A DNA stretch of 64,000 bases from Mucilaginibacter yixingensis (GTDB lineage: Bacteria; Bacteroidota; Bacteroidia; Sphingobacteriales; Sphingobacteriaceae), in the NCBI RefSeq assembly GCF_041080815.1, contig NZ_CP160205.1:2108001-2172000 (forward strand), read 5' to 3'. Under the pieces are notes generated by a model. The model did not search any database and had not been told where the DNA came from. It was given only the letters and a program-made list of their open reading frames with translations. The position numbers were made by a program, and so were the translations under genes. Shown here in pieces: positions 30,103-39,576 of this stretch (its first letter is position 1; the number at the start of each line of letters is the position of its first letter).

Positions 30103-31557
30103 TTAAAATTTAAAATAGATAAACTGATTGCCGTCCAACACACCGAAAAATAAAATTAACAGGGCATATCCTGCCAAAGTCAACTCATAGCGGTAACGGT
30201 TGATGATGCCTTTAGAGAACAGCTGTTTTTCGGACCTGTATTCGTCCCAGAAATCTTTGAAGAAAAGAATCAGCATACAAAGCAAACCGTTAATCAAAGT
30301 CTGGTAGTCAAAAAATAAAGGCCCCGGCTCTGTAGCAATTTTTTTGACTACCATGCCTGCTTCTGCAAGACTGGCTGACCGGAACAGGATTAAGCCGAAC
30401 GAAACCAGGAGGAAAGTGCCAATCATCTTTAACACAGCATTAAAGGGCGGCAATCCGCTCTCCGTCTTTTTTACCTTCTTCTTCTTGAAAAAAGTACCCG
30501 ATAGCATTAAGGGGATGTATAATAAGCCGTGGTATAACCCAAACAGAGCAAAGGTCCAGGCGGCACCGTGCCACATACCAATCAATATAAAGGTAATGAT
30601 GATGGCAAATATAGATCCCCATTTTTCCATATCTCTAAACTTTACGTTAAGCGGCATAAACACGTAATCTGTTAGCCAGCCGGTAAGTGATATGTGCCAT
30701 TTGCGCCAGTACTCGGCAATGTTTTGTGAAAAAAACGGACGCTTAAAGTTTTCGGTGATCTTAATGCCAAGTAAACAACCAACGCCTATGGCCATTTCAG
30801 AGTATCCCGCAAAATCAGCGTACATCTGTATGGGGTACAATAAGGTAGCAAAGCCTAAAGAAACGCCATTGTGGTGTAGTGCATGACCAAACACCGCATC
30901 ACCGTAAATAGACAGCCGGTCTGCTACACACGTCTTCATAAACATGCCCCAGAGTATGCGTTTTAACCCAATGGTTGCCAGGTCCTCATCAAACCCGCGT
31001 GCCTTAGATAACTGCGCCAGAAAAGGTTTCGGACGATCAATGGGGCCGGAAAGAATGGTTGGAAAGAAAGCAATATAGGTGGCAAAGTCAACAAAATTGC
31101 GGCAGGGCTCCATGTTTTTGCGGTGCACTTCAATTACATAACTAATCAGTTTAAAGGTAAAGAAACTGATCCCTATAGGCAGCAAAATATGAAATACGCT
31201 CCAATGAGTTTTTAAGCCAACGGCATTAAAAAAACTACTGAATGATTGTATGAAAAAGTTTAAATACTTAAAGTACAGCAGCAAGCCTAAGCCCAGCACA
31301 ACGCCTAAAGTGGTTAGATAGGAAGACCTTTTTGGCTTTGTGCCGGCGTTACTACCAATTGCCAGTCCCAATCCATAAAAAATAACGGTAGCAGCAAACA
31401 GCAGGGGAATCATTTTCCACTCGGCAAAACCGTAAAAGAAATAACTTGCCAAAAGAAGCCAGATATTTTGCGCTTTGGCATGGCCTTTTAAAGGGAAATA
31501 GTAGACGAAGAAAACTACCAGGAAGAATATTAGAAAATTGACAGAATTTACAATCAT
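30103..31557 (-). CDS. MBOAT-family membrane O-acyltransferase
   Basis: A 484-residue polytopic membrane protein of the AlgI/DltB group. About ten hydrophobic segments are visible. 'HILLPIGISFFTFKLISYVI' and 'FGGYSEMAIG'-like ('FAGYSEMAIGVG') are family blocks, 'NFKRPFFSQNIAEYWRKWHI' is the conserved loop, and 'GMWHGAAWTFALFGLYHG' has the catalytic His. It would move an acyl group, usually acetyl, to the outside for polymer modification. It is followed after six bases by the SGNH partner gene. Confidence 0.93.
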   Translation of the reverse strand: MIVNSVNFLIFFLVVFFVYYFPLKGHAKAQNIWLLLASYFFYGFAEWKMIPLLFAATVIFYGLGLAIGSNAGTKPKRSSYLTTLGVVLGLGLLLYFKYLNFFIQSFSSFFNAVGLKTHWSVFHILLPIGISFFTFKLISYVIEVHRKNMEPCRNFVDFATYIAFFPTILSGPIDRPKPFLAQLSKARGFDEDLATIGLKRILWGMFMKTCVADRLSIYGDAVFGHALHHNGVSLGFATLLYPIQMYADFAGYSEMAIGVGCLLGIKITENFKRPFFSQNIAEYWRKWHISLTGWLTDYVFMPLNVKFRDMEKWGSIFAIIITFILIGMWHGAAWTFALFGLYHGLLYIPLMLSGTFFKKKKVKKTESGLPPFNAVLKMIGTFLLVSFGLILFRSASLAEAGMVVKKIATEPGPLFFDYQTLINGLLCMLILFFKDFWDEYRSEKQLFSKGIINRYRYELTLAGYALLILFFGVLDGNQFIYFKF

Positions 31558-31784
31558 TAGTGCCTTTGCTTACCAGTACTTTAAGGACAGGTTTATTTTG
31601 TTGTGAAGATAATAGTTTTGTCTATTATTTAATCCTGAAAGATGACCACCTGGAGCTCTGAATTGTTCAATCCTGACGAATTTGTAGTTAATTGGTTTTG
31701 TTTTGGAGGTTTGCCGTTTACCGGCTAGCCTGAATTGCTGGTTGCGTGGGCAGCCGCGAGTGCAAAAACGTTAACGGCGCAAGC

Positions 31785-32588
31785 TTAAACCAGCGAAGGG
31801 GATACGCCGAACTTTTGTTTAAATGCGCGCGAAAAATGGGCCAGGCTTTCAAAGCCCAGGTCGAGGTAAATGGCTGAAGGCCGTTGCTGTTGCCCGATCA
31901 GGCGGTGCGCCTCGGTCAATCTTTTTTCCTGCAGCCAGCGGCGGGGTGGCATGCCGAAAATTTGCTGAAAATCGCGCTTAAAGGCGGCCAGGCTGCGTCC
32001 GGTCATTTGGGCAAACTTCTCCAGTGGAATGTTGAAATGAAAATTACTCAGCATAAAATGCTCAAGGTCAATCTTATGCGGCTGCGCAAAATTGAATAGG
32101 AAGTCCCGCAAGTGCGGTAAAGCGTGCAGCAGCAGTTTTACCCCTTCCTTTACTTTCAGCCGGCCCATTTCTTCGGTAAGGGCACCAGCCGCACTGTGAG
32201 CGTAGGGCTTGATGGACTGGAAATAACCATCGAGGAAATCATTGGAAGGGATAGGTATATTGGGTGGACCGGCGTAGCTGCGGCCAATTTCTATATGCTC
32301 TTCCAGCGCAATCTGTCGTAGCAGTCCTTCCTGCAAAGAGATCACCATGCTTTCATAAGGCTCACCGTCCAGCGGCTTTTTGGTCAGCGTCCCTAGTTGG
32401 TTGCGGCCTACCAGTAGCATTTCTCCGGCATTTACATGCAGGGTCTGCCCGGCGGTAACCAGGTTTAATTGCCCCGAAACCATCAGCACCAGGGTGTGAT
32501 GGTTCCAGAAGCAAACTTTGTCCTTCCTTTCGGCAGAAAGGTAGGCGTAAAAGATCATGCCGGGCAATATCTCTTGTGGGTTGGTCAT
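31785..32588 (-). CDS. AraC-family transcriptional regulator
   Basis: A 267-residue regulator with an N-terminal small beta-rich sensor and a C-terminal double HTH. HTH blocks are 'FAQMTGRSLAAFKRDFQQIF' and 'IYLDLGFESLAHFSRAFKQK', ending 'GVSPSL'. Its start overlaps the stop of the aldo/keto reductase by one base (TAATG), so translation is probably coupled. Such AKR-AraC pairs suggest the regulator senses the substrate of the reductase. Confidence 0.92.
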   Translation of the reverse strand: MTNPQEILPGMIFYAYLSAERKDKVCFWNHHTLVLMVSGQLNLVTAGQTLHVNAGEMLLVGRNQLGTLTKKPLDGEPYESMVISLQEGLLRQIALEEHIEIGRSYAGPPNIPIPSNDFLDGYFQSIKPYAHSAAGALTEEMGRLKVKEGVKLLLHALPHLRDFLFNFAQPHKIDLEHFMLSNFHFNIPLEKFAQMTGRSLAAFKRDFQQIFGMPPRRWLQEKRLTEAHRLIGQQQRPSAIYLDLGFESLAHFSRAFKQKFGVSPSLV

Positions 32589-33559
32589 TAACGCTGTAAA
32601 TAAGTGCCGCCCAGAATGGCGCCGGGAGCAAAAGTAGTATTTAAGCGGCTGATTTCATCCGGTGTAAACTGTATGGACATCGCCCCGATATTTTCCGGCA
32701 AACGTGTTCTCTTGCTCATGCTCACCAACGGCATGATATGTTCGCCCTGCACGTTCACCCAGGCAATGGCCAACTGGACAGGGGTAACGCCTTTAGCTGC
32801 AGCCAGTTCTTTCAGTACTTCCACTTTTGCCAAGTTTTGCACCAGGTTATCTCCCTGAAAGCGCGAAAAGTGTGCCTGGTAACTACCCGCTGGCAACGGT
32901 GCTTTCATTTGGCCGGTGAGCAAACCTTCTGCTGTATTGGCAAAAGCCACTACCGCTACGCCCAACTCTTTTGCGGCCGGTAGCAGTTCGCTTTCTATCT
33001 GGCGGTCGGCCAGGGAATAGCCAATTTCTAAAGCGCTGATAGGATGCACGGCATTTGCCTGGTGCAGTTGCTCCGGCGTGATCTCTGAAACGCCGATGTG
33101 CCGCACTTTTCCCTCTTTAACAAGATCGCTGATGGTACCGATGATATCCTCCACCGGTACGCTGCCGTCCATGCGGCAGGGCTGATACAGATCAATATAA
33201 TCGGTACCCAAACGCACCAGCGAATAGTTGATGAAATTTTTGATAGCCACGGGGCGCAGGTCCAGACCCAGCCAGGAGCCGTTATAGAAGATGGCTCCGA
33301 ATTTTACACTGATAAAAGCGTCATCCCGACGCCCCTTGACTGCTTTACCTACCAGCAGTTCGTTATGCCCGGCGCCGTAAAAATCGCCGGTATTTAGAAA
33401 GTTGATGCCGCTGTCTAAAGCTGCTTGTATAGTGGCAATACTTTCCTGCTCGTCTGATGCCTGACCGCCCCATACTGATGACATGCGCATGCAGCCCAAA
33501 CCCAGTTTGGACACCAGCGGGCCGTGTTGGCCCAAATGTATTTTTTCAATGATTTCCAT
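32588..33559 (-). CDS. Aldo/keto reductase
   Basis: A 323-residue oxidoreductase from the ATG at 33559; an earlier in-frame ATG at 33580 adds seven residues upstream of the expected first strand. 'LVSKLGLGCMRMSSVWGG' opens the barrel, 'NFLNTGDFYGAGHNELLVGK' has the Asp and Tyr, and 'YIDLYQPCRMDGSVPVED' takes the place of the strand-ending His block. Here Cys-Arg replaces the more usual His, which is a notable change at the substrate pocket. The tail 'EHIMPLVSMSKRTRLPENIG' binds the cofactor. It is the first gene of a two-gene operon with an AraC regulator. Confidence 0.92.
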   Translation of the reverse strand: MEIIEKIHLGQHGPLVSKLGLGCMRMSSVWGGQASDEQESIATIQAALDSGINFLNTGDFYGAGHNELLVGKAVKGRRDDAFISVKFGAIFYNGSWLGLDLRPVAIKNFINYSLVRLGTDYIDLYQPCRMDGSVPVEDIIGTISDLVKEGKVRHIGVSEITPEQLHQANAVHPISALEIGYSLADRQIESELLPAAKELGVAVVAFANTAEGLLTGQMKAPLPAGSYQAHFSRFQGDNLVQNLAKVEVLKELAAAKGVTPVQLAIAWVNVQGEHIMPLVSMSKRTRLPENIGAMSIQFTPDEISRLNTTFAPGAILGGTYLQR

Positions 33560-33566
33560 AGTGCTA

Positions 33567-33574
33567 CAAAGGTC
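33567..33574 (-). promoter_or_regulatory. Candidate -7 promoter box directly before the aldo/keto reductase
   Basis: On the minus strand GACCTTTG followed by TAGCAC lies seven bases before the ATG at 33559. This fits the Bacteroidota -7 box with one mismatch. If used, the transcript would start at or within a few bases of the ATG, giving a leaderless message. There is no clear ribosome binding site, which agrees. Confidence 0.35.
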
Positions 33575-33790
33575 AGCCATAATTCATCAACCTGCTTATC
33601 TACGCGGCTCAATGTTGTTGACCGGAAGGCTCACCGGTCTGCCGTGCGTTTGGTGTCATCCGTCTAAATGAGACACAGTCTTTAAAAAGCAATTTAGTTT
33701 AATACCAGGCAAAGTGAAGGGATAAACGTTCAACACGGTAATGGTTATCATTAATAGAGATTGATTGTGGAAGAAAAACGGATAGCATTG

Positions 33791-34036
33791 ATGGATTCAT
33801 ATAGCAGGCATTTCTATATTTGCCGGATGACCGAGAAGCTAGCCGCGCACTACGAAAACCGTACTTATTATTTCTACATAGTGGATAAGAAGCCGGGTGA
33901 ACTGAGCATACGCATGTATGATACGCCCTATATTTTTATCCGGAAAAATGATACCTGGGAAAATCACAGTACCAATAAAATGGCCATGACCGGTCCGCTT
34001 ATCCAAATAGTTGCCGAAACAGCCGGAGCTGAATGA
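33791..34036 (+). CDS. Small hypothetical protein
   Basis: An 81-residue protein from the ATG at 33791; an in-frame TTG at 33761 would give 91 residues. It has no signal peptide or known motif. The sequence is a mixed alpha/beta pattern: 'TEKLAAHYENRTYYFYIVDK' then 'SIRMYDTPYIFIRKNDTWEN'. The composition resembles small Bacteroidota orphan proteins. The gap to the next small gene is 117 bases. Function unknown. Confidence 0.5.
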   Translation: MDSYSRHFYICRMTEKLAAHYENRTYYFYIVDKKPGELSIRMYDTPYIFIRKNDTWENHSTNKMAMTGPLIQIVAETAGAE

Positions 34037-34153
34037 GAGCACAATGGGTTAACCGGAACTTTTACCCAGGTGTTGTGTCACCAGATCGTCTAAAGCTGAA
34101 AATAATGGCATGAAACAGGCATTTTTTAATAGCTTGCAAAAAACTATCTATCT

Positions 34154-34462
34154 ATGGATCTGCCTATCGTTACGCTTGAAATCACCAACCTGGTGATTGC
34201 TTTTGATCATTTTGACAGCCTCATTGCACAAAGTGCAGCTGGCAACGAAGACTACCTGAAAATGCACGCTAAAGGCCGCGATCACCTGAGTATTTTTGCT
34301 GTTTATGACGGGCATGGACACCTGAAGACCCTTCCTGTCATAAAGCAGACTATTGCTGCCGGGCTGTCTGGGTTGAAGACCAAAGACGTTCACGAACTTG
34401 TGGAACGGCTGGAGAAGGACGTGAAAAAGCTAAAAAAGCTTTATAAGGCGGTGACGGTTTAA
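34154..34462 (+). CDS. Small hypothetical protein, helical C-terminus
   Basis: A 102-residue soluble protein. It begins with a beta-like stretch 'LPIVTLEITNLVIAFDHFD' and ends with a charged helix 'VERLEKDVKKLKKLYK' that could form a coiled coil. I do not recognise a family. It converges with the LytTR regulator gene, sharing a stem-loop at its stop codon. Confidence 0.55.
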   Translation: MDLPIVTLEITNLVIAFDHFDSLIAQSAAGNEDYLKMHAKGRDHLSIFAVYDGHGHLKTLPVIKQTIAAGLSGLKTKDVHELVERLEKDVKKLKKLYKAVTV

Positions 34463-34473
34463 TGCCGCCTTAT
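34443..34473. terminator. Bidirectional stem-loop between convergent genes
   Basis: ATAAGGCGG and CCGCCTTAT form a perfect nine-base-pair stem around a 13-base centre. It overlaps the stop codon of the 102-residue gene and lies just before the stop of the convergent LytTR gene, so it could serve both. Confidence 0.6.
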
Positions 34474-34475
34474 TC

Positions 34476-35195
34476 TTATCGGCTGATTATCCGCCTGGCC
34501 ACAAACTCATCAAAAAAATACTTCCGGTAAGCACTACCTATTGGAATTTCAGTATCACCTATCATTACTGTATTATTATCAAAAGAATCGATATGCCGCA
34601 CATTGATAATATAGGATTTGCTGATACGCACAAACAACTGCCGTGGCAGTTGCTCATGGATGGTTTTGATATTCATGGCTGTAATCACTTTCTGATCTGC
34701 TGTTTGCAGCACCACATAGTCTTTTAATCCTTCGATATAGCGGATATCGTCAAAATGGATTTTCAGATAACGGCGGTCTGCTTTGACAAAGAAGTATGAC
34801 TCCGGCATTAGCTCAATAGCAGCAGGCTGTGCCTGGCGCAGCAGATCTGCATAAGCCTGTGCCTTTTGAACGGCCATCTGGAAACGGCCTGATTTTACCG
34901 GCTTGAGCAGATAATCAATGGCATCTGCTTCAAAACCATCCACCGCATATTCTGCATAAGCCGTTGTAAAAATAATCAGCGTTTCTGGCGGTACTATCCG
35001 GGAGAACTCAATACCATTTAATCCTGGCATCTGGATGTCCAGAAAAACCAAGTCAACAGGATGCTCCACCAGAAATTTACCCGCGGCATTGGTGCTTCCA
35101 AAACTACCCGCCAGTTCAAGTCCCGGCGTTTGCGCTACCAATAGCTGTATGGCCTCACGTGCCAGGGGTTCATCATCTACAATAATGCAGGTCAT
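34476..35195 (-). CDS. LytTR-family response regulator
   Basis: A 239-residue response regulator. The receiver domain (about 1-120) has the phospho-acceptor Asp in 'LVFLDIQMPGLNG' and the usual Lys in 'YLLKPVKSG'. The C-terminal LytTR DNA-binding domain has 'YFFVKADRRYLKIHFDDIRY' and 'FVRISKSYIINVRHIDSFD'. It overlaps the upstream histidine kinase by four bases (ATGA), so the pair is translationally coupled. The divergent TonB receptor may be a target. Confidence 0.95.
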   Translation of the reverse strand: MTCIIVDDEPLAREAIQLLVAQTPGLELAGSFGSTNAAGKFLVEHPVDLVFLDIQMPGLNGIEFSRIVPPETLIIFTTAYAEYAVDGFEADAIDYLLKPVKSGRFQMAVQKAQAYADLLRQAQPAAIELMPESYFFVKADRRYLKIHFDDIRYIEGLKDYVVLQTADQKVITAMNIKTIHEQLPRQLFVRISKSYIINVRHIDSFDNNTVMIGDTEIPIGSAYRKYFFDEFVARRIISR

Positions 35196-36247
35196 AGCGT
35201 TAAAGTTAAATCTACACGGAAGCCGTTGGCCTCATCTGAAGTTATCAGTGAATATTGACCGGGGTAAAGCAGCTCCAGTCTTCGGCGCACATTAGTCAAC
35301 CCCAAGCCTCCTTTCATCACCGTCCGGTTTTCATAAAATGGTTTGGTGTTTTCGCACGAAAAAGCAACTACGTTATCCTTTACCCCGAAAGTCACCCTGA
35401 CCGAAGAAGGATGATCGGCATCCAGGCTGTGCTTCACCGCGTTTTCTACAAAAACGATAAATAAAAGAGGTGATACCTGCACGCCATTCAGTTCACCTAG
35501 GGTTTCGATATCAAACGTAAAATGATCTCGCCTCGTCTTTTCCAGGTTTAAAAAATCTTCCAGAAAATGAATATCTGCCGTTAATAACACCCTTTGCCTT
35601 GCGCTGTCGTAGAGCTGATAGCGTAGCAGATCACTCAGCTTGATTAAAAGCTGAGAGGCTTTATCCGGCGCTTTAACCGTCAGTACATTGGCATTATTGA
35701 GCATGTTGAGTAAAAAATGAGGGTTGATCTGATTTTTAAGCTGCTCCAGTTCAGACTGTATTGTTGCATGCTCCAATTCGCTAACCCGCTTGCTGACCGC
35801 GATAGACCGCTGAAACAGTTTGATGGCCGAAGAAGCTCCCAGCAATATGCAAAACATAAAGGCCACCGGTAACAGGGTAGATACGTCCATTTCTTCTCCT
35901 GAGTTGCCATGGGTGGGCTTAACATAAGACCTCATCATAATGAACACTGCCAGTGTTATACCCAGCAATAGCAGCACCCATGACAGATATGCAAAATACC
36001 GATGGCGGAAGATCAGCTTCGGCAGCATCCAGTACATGTTAAAATAGAACAGGCAAATGAGCACAAAGAACGCCACGAACCGGAGCAACTCATGCGGTAC
36101 CTCGTCATGCGGTTTTTTTTCCGTAAATAACACTGCCGCCATAAAGGCAATCAAAGACAGGTGACGATAAATCCTATATTTTCGTTCAGTCAGTAAACTT
36201 AACAGACGGTCGTTCCTGAAGTCAGCAGATCTGTTCCTGGTATCCAT
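35192..36247 (-). CDS. LytS-type sensor histidine kinase
   Basis: A 351-residue membrane kinase. Four hydrophobic segments fill residues 30-150. A short coiled segment follows, then the His_kinase domain with 'LKNQINPHFLLNMLNNANVL' (phospho-His in N-P-H-F) and an ATPase part with 'VFVENAVKHSLDADHPSSV' and 'GGLGLTNVRRRLELLYPG'. It has no large extracellular domain, so the signal may be within the membrane or periplasmic loops. It is divergent from the TonB receptor with 194 bases between. Confidence 0.94.
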   Translation of the reverse strand: MDTRNRSADFRNDRLLSLLTERKYRIYRHLSLIAFMAAVLFTEKKPHDEVPHELLRFVAFFVLICLFYFNMYWMLPKLIFRHRYFAYLSWVLLLLGITLAVFIMMRSYVKPTHGNSGEEMDVSTLLPVAFMFCILLGASSAIKLFQRSIAVSKRVSELEHATIQSELEQLKNQINPHFLLNMLNNANVLTVKAPDKASQLLIKLSDLLRYQLYDSARQRVLLTADIHFLEDFLNLEKTRRDHFTFDIETLGELNGVQVSPLLFIVFVENAVKHSLDADHPSSVRVTFGVKDNVVAFSCENTKPFYENRTVMKGGLGLTNVRRRLELLYPGQYSLITSDEANGFRVDLTLTL

Positions 36248-36417
36248 GGAAAGTAAAATTAATAAACCATTTTGCTCGTCACTTTAACTTTATACCAACG
36301 GGCGTTGTATTTATACCAACTGAGCTAAAGTCTGGCCAAAGTATCTTAAAAAAACAGGTTTGCTATAATTTATGTCAGGGTTAATATAAAATGCATCCTG
36401 CTGATTAACTAAAAGTT

Positions 36418-36425
36418 TACCTTCG
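36418..36425 (+). promoter_or_regulatory. Candidate -7 box upstream of the TonB receptor
   Basis: TACCTTCG differs from TAnnTTTG by one base and lies 17 bases before the ATG at 36442. No clear -33 element accompanies it. It lies in the divergent region shared with the histidine kinase gene. Confidence 0.3.
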
Positions 36426-36441
36426 CGGCAAATCAGATCAT

Positions 36442-38766
36442 ATGACAAAACCTTTGCTGACCGCGCTGCTCTTGCTGCTGACCCTGACCGGGATGGCGCA
36501 AAAAAAAGTAACTTTAAGCGGCACGATCAAAGACGCCACTACCGGCGAAACCCTTATTGGCGCAACCGTGCGCATAGCCGGGCAGAACACTACCGGCACC
36601 GCTACCAATAATTATGGTTTTTACTCGCTTACCGTACCTGAGGGCGATTATTCCATTGTTTACAGCTATATCGGCTACCAGCCGCTGACGCAACAAACCG
36701 CCCTGCATCAGGCTAAAACGCAAAACATCAGTTTACAGCCGGGGAACAGTCTGCAGGAGGTGGTTATTTCTGCAGGCAAAAGGAACAACGACAACGTAGC
36801 CGCCCCACAAATGGGTTTGGAAAAGTTGAACATGACCCAAATTAACCAGGTGCCAGTGGTGTTGGGCGAAAAAGATATTTTGAAAACCATCACCCTGATG
36901 CCGGGCATTAAATCGGCAGGGGAGGGCAATACCGGTTTTTATGTTCGCGGTGGTGCTTCAGACCAAAACCTGATCCTGTTGGACGAAGCTACTGTTTACA
37001 ATGCGTCGCACTTGCTCGGCTTCTTTTCCACCTTCAATTCAGACGCAATCAAGGACGTTAGCATTTATAAAGGCGGTATGCCTGCTGAGTACGGCGGACG
37101 CCTTTCTTCGGTACTGGATGTGAAAATGAATGACGGTAACGCCAAAAACTTTTCCTTACAAGGCGGCATCGGCTTGATTGCCTCGCGCCTGAAGGCAGAA
37201 GGCCCCATTGGCGATAAAGGCTCGTTTATGATCAGTGCACGCCGAACTTACATCGATGTGTTTACCCACGCGGCCAGAGACACTGACCTGAAAAACAGCA
37301 CGCTGTATTTTTATGATCTGAATGCCAAGGCCAATTATCACCTGGATGACAAGAATACCGTTTATCTTTCTGGCTATTTCGGTAAGGATGTACTCGGCCT
37401 TAAAAATACTTTTGGCACCAACTGGGGTAATTCAACCGGAACCGTGCGCTGGAACCATTTGTTTAACAATAAGTTGTTCAGCAACACCTCGCTCATCTAC
37501 AGCAATTACAATTATGTGGTAGAGGATTTTCAGGAAGGCAATAATTTTAAGGCAACTTCTAAGATCACAGACCTTAATTTTAAGGAAGATCTGCAGTATT
37601 CACTCAGCAGTAGTCATTACCTCAAGTTTGGTTTCTATGTGAATCACCATGATATTGCACCTGGTGATATCAGTACAGACGGCGCCTCTAGTTTTAATCA
37701 AACCAACGTAGAGCACCGTTACGGCTTTGAGAATGCTGCCTATATCAGTGATGAATGGCACCTGAACAGCAAGCTGACCGTACTCTACGGCCTACGATTA
37801 AGCGATATGCTGCTGATGGGCCCCGGGAGCTTTAAAACCTATAACACCGCCGGTACGGTGACCAATACACAATCTTACAGTTCTGGATCTGTGGTGAAAA
37901 GCTACCTGAACCTGGAACCCCGTTTATCTGCCAGCTATATGCTCGGCGACGAGAACTCGCTTAAATTCTCTTATAACCGCAATACCCAGAACATCCACTT
38001 GCTCAGTAACTCTACCAGCAGTAATCCCACTGATGTTTATGTGATGAGCAGCAATAACATTAAACCAGAGATTGCCGACCAGGTTTCTGCCGGCTGGTTC
38101 CGGAATTTTAGCGATAATGCTTTTGAGTTCTCGGCCGAGGTCTATTACAAATGGATGCAAAACCAGATTGATTATAAAGATGGCGCCCAACTTATTGCAA
38201 ACGCTGATGTAGAGTCGTTACTTACTTACGGCAGCGGAAGAGCCTACGGCCTGGAGCTTTTCCTGAAAAAGAAATACGGCCGGTTTAACGGATGGGTGGG
38301 GTACACACTATCAAAAGCACAGAACAAATTTGCAGCTATTAACGGCGGTGCCTATTATAACTCCAGCCAGGACCGACCTCAGGATGTCTCCGTAGTTGGT
38401 ATTTACCAACTCAGCAAACGCTGGTCGTTGTCATCATCCTTTGTGTACAGCTCCGGGCGGGCCATTACTTATCCAACCGGCAAGTATAATGTAAACGGTA
38501 TAACGGTATTCTCTTATTCGCAGCGCAACGGTTACCGCGAGCCTGCTACCAATCGCCTTGACATCGGCGCTACATTGGAGGGGAAAGAACACAAACGCTA
38601 TCACTCCAGCTGGACGTTCAGCATTTATAACCTCTACGGCTATCGTAACCCATATACCATTACCTTCCGCGACAGCAAGACCGTACCTAACACTACCGAG
38701 GCCGTGCAAACCAGCATTTTTGCCACAGCTATTCCTTCGGTTACCTGGAACTTTAACTTTAAATAA
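36442..38766 (+). CDS. TonB-dependent receptor with N-terminal carboxypeptidase-like domain
   Basis: A 774-residue outer-membrane receptor. A signal peptide ends at G-M-A-Q (residue 20). Next is a carboxypeptidase-regulatory-like domain ('LSGTIKDATTGETLIGATVR'), then a plug with 'GEKDILKTITLMPGIKSAGE' and 'FYVRGGASDQNLILLDEATV'. The barrel fills the rest and ends 'SVTWNFNFK' with a terminal aromatic pattern. It is shorter than SusC and pairs not with SusD but with a DUF4249 lipoprotein three bases downstream, an arrangement common for iron or vitamin-like or peptide substrates in this phylum. The substrate is unknown. Confidence 0.95.
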   Translation: MTKPLLTALLLLLTLTGMAQKKVTLSGTIKDATTGETLIGATVRIAGQNTTGTATNNYGFYSLTVPEGDYSIVYSYIGYQPLTQQTALHQAKTQNISLQPGNSLQEVVISAGKRNNDNVAAPQMGLEKLNMTQINQVPVVLGEKDILKTITLMPGIKSAGEGNTGFYVRGGASDQNLILLDEATVYNASHLLGFFSTFNSDAIKDVSIYKGGMPAEYGGRLSSVLDVKMNDGNAKNFSLQGGIGLIASRLKAEGPIGDKGSFMISARRTYIDVFTHAARDTDLKNSTLYFYDLNAKANYHLDDKNTVYLSGYFGKDVLGLKNTFGTNWGNSTGTVRWNHLFNNKLFSNTSLIYSNYNYVVEDFQEGNNFKATSKITDLNFKEDLQYSLSSSHYLKFGFYVNHHDIAPGDISTDGASSFNQTNVEHRYGFENAAYISDEWHLNSKLTVLYGLRLSDMLLMGPGSFKTYNTAGTVTNTQSYSSGSVVKSYLNLEPRLSASYMLGDENSLKFSYNRNTQNIHLLSNSTSSNPTDVYVMSSNNIKPEIADQVSAGWFRNFSDNAFEFSAEVYYKWMQNQIDYKDGAQLIANADVESLLTYGSGRAYGLELFLKKKYGRFNGWVGYTLSKAQNKFAAINGGAYYNSSQDRPQDVSVVGIYQLSKRWSLSSSFVYSSGRAITYPTGKYNVNGITVFSYSQRNGYREPATNRLDIGATLEGKEHKRYHSSWTFSIYNLYGYRNPYTITFRDSKTVPNTTEAVQTSIFATAIPSVTWNFNFK

Positions 38767-38769
38767 GCA

Positions 38770-39576
38770 ATGAAAAAAATTGTAATCTATCTATATATAC
38801 TCGCTATCACCGCCAGCATTAGCGCGTGTGAGAAGGTGATCGACATTAAAGTGGCCAATGACTCTGGTAAACTCGTTATTGAAGGCGCTGTGACCGATCA
38901 GGCCGGACAAACCATCAAGCTATCGCGCAACGTAGCTTTTACCAGCACCAATACTTACCCGGCTGTGACCGGTGCCACCGTTAGCGTAACCGATCAGAAC
39001 GGTAAGGTGTACGCCTTTACCGAAGGGGCTGCCGGTACCTACACCAACGCCGCGCTGACCGGCGCAAGCGGCCAGACCTACCAGATGAACGTTAATACCG
39101 GTAATCAAACTTACACCGCAACCTCTACCATGCCATTGAAAGTTGCTCTGGACAGTATTACCTCCGCCGACAGCGACTTTGGCGGGAAGGGCAAAAAGAA
39201 AATCACCGTCCATTTTCATGACCCCGTTGCCACCGCCGATCAGTATAACTTTTTGCTTTTTGTCAATGGCAAACAGGTTACCCGCGTATTTACCGTAGAC
39301 GACCGCTTTACCAACGGCAATGATATCAATTTCGACCTCCGCACCGGTAATGACGACAACGATCAGGCCATTTACGCCGGTGATAACGTGACCGTACAAA
39401 TGCAATGCATTGACCACGCAGTATTCACCTATTGGTTCAGCCTTCAACAGCAAGGCACCGGCTCTGGTCCCGGCGGCAGTGTATCGCCGTCTAATCCGCC
39501 CACCAATATCACACCGGCGGTATTCGGCTATTTTAGCGCGCAAACGGTGCAGAGTAAAACGATAGTGGTTAAATAA
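38770..39576 (+). CDS. DUF4249 outer-membrane lipoprotein
   Basis: A 268-residue lipoprotein with signal ending 'ASISACEKVIDIKV'. The family block 'LVIEGAVTDQAGQTIKLSRN' is followed by 'YPAVTGATVSVTDQNGKVYAF', a beta-sandwich-like domain. A Gly/Ser/Pro-rich tail ('GTGSGPGGSVSPSNPPTN') precedes 'VFGYFSAQTV', the standard DUF4249 ending. It follows the TonB receptor by three bases and most likely acts as its surface partner. Function of the family is not established. Confidence 0.9.
   Translation: MKKIVIYLYILAITASISACEKVIDIKVANDSGKLVIEGAVTDQAGQTIKLSRNVAFTSTNTYPAVTGATVSVTDQNGKVYAFTEGAAGTYTNAALTGASGQTYQMNVNTGNQTYTATSTMPLKVALDSITSADSDFGGKGKKKITVHFHDPVATADQYNFLLFVNGKQVTRVFTVDDRFTNGNDINFDLRTGNDDNDQAIYAGDNVTVQMQCIDHAVFTYWFSLQQQGTGSGPGGSVSPSNPPTNITPAVFGYFSAQTVQSKTIVVK

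Noticed and set aside
38920..39543. A 207-residue minus-strand frame opposite the DUF4249 gene
   Set aside because: Long but antisense to a clear lipoprotein; its Gly/Val-rich sequence reflects the codon pattern of the other strand.
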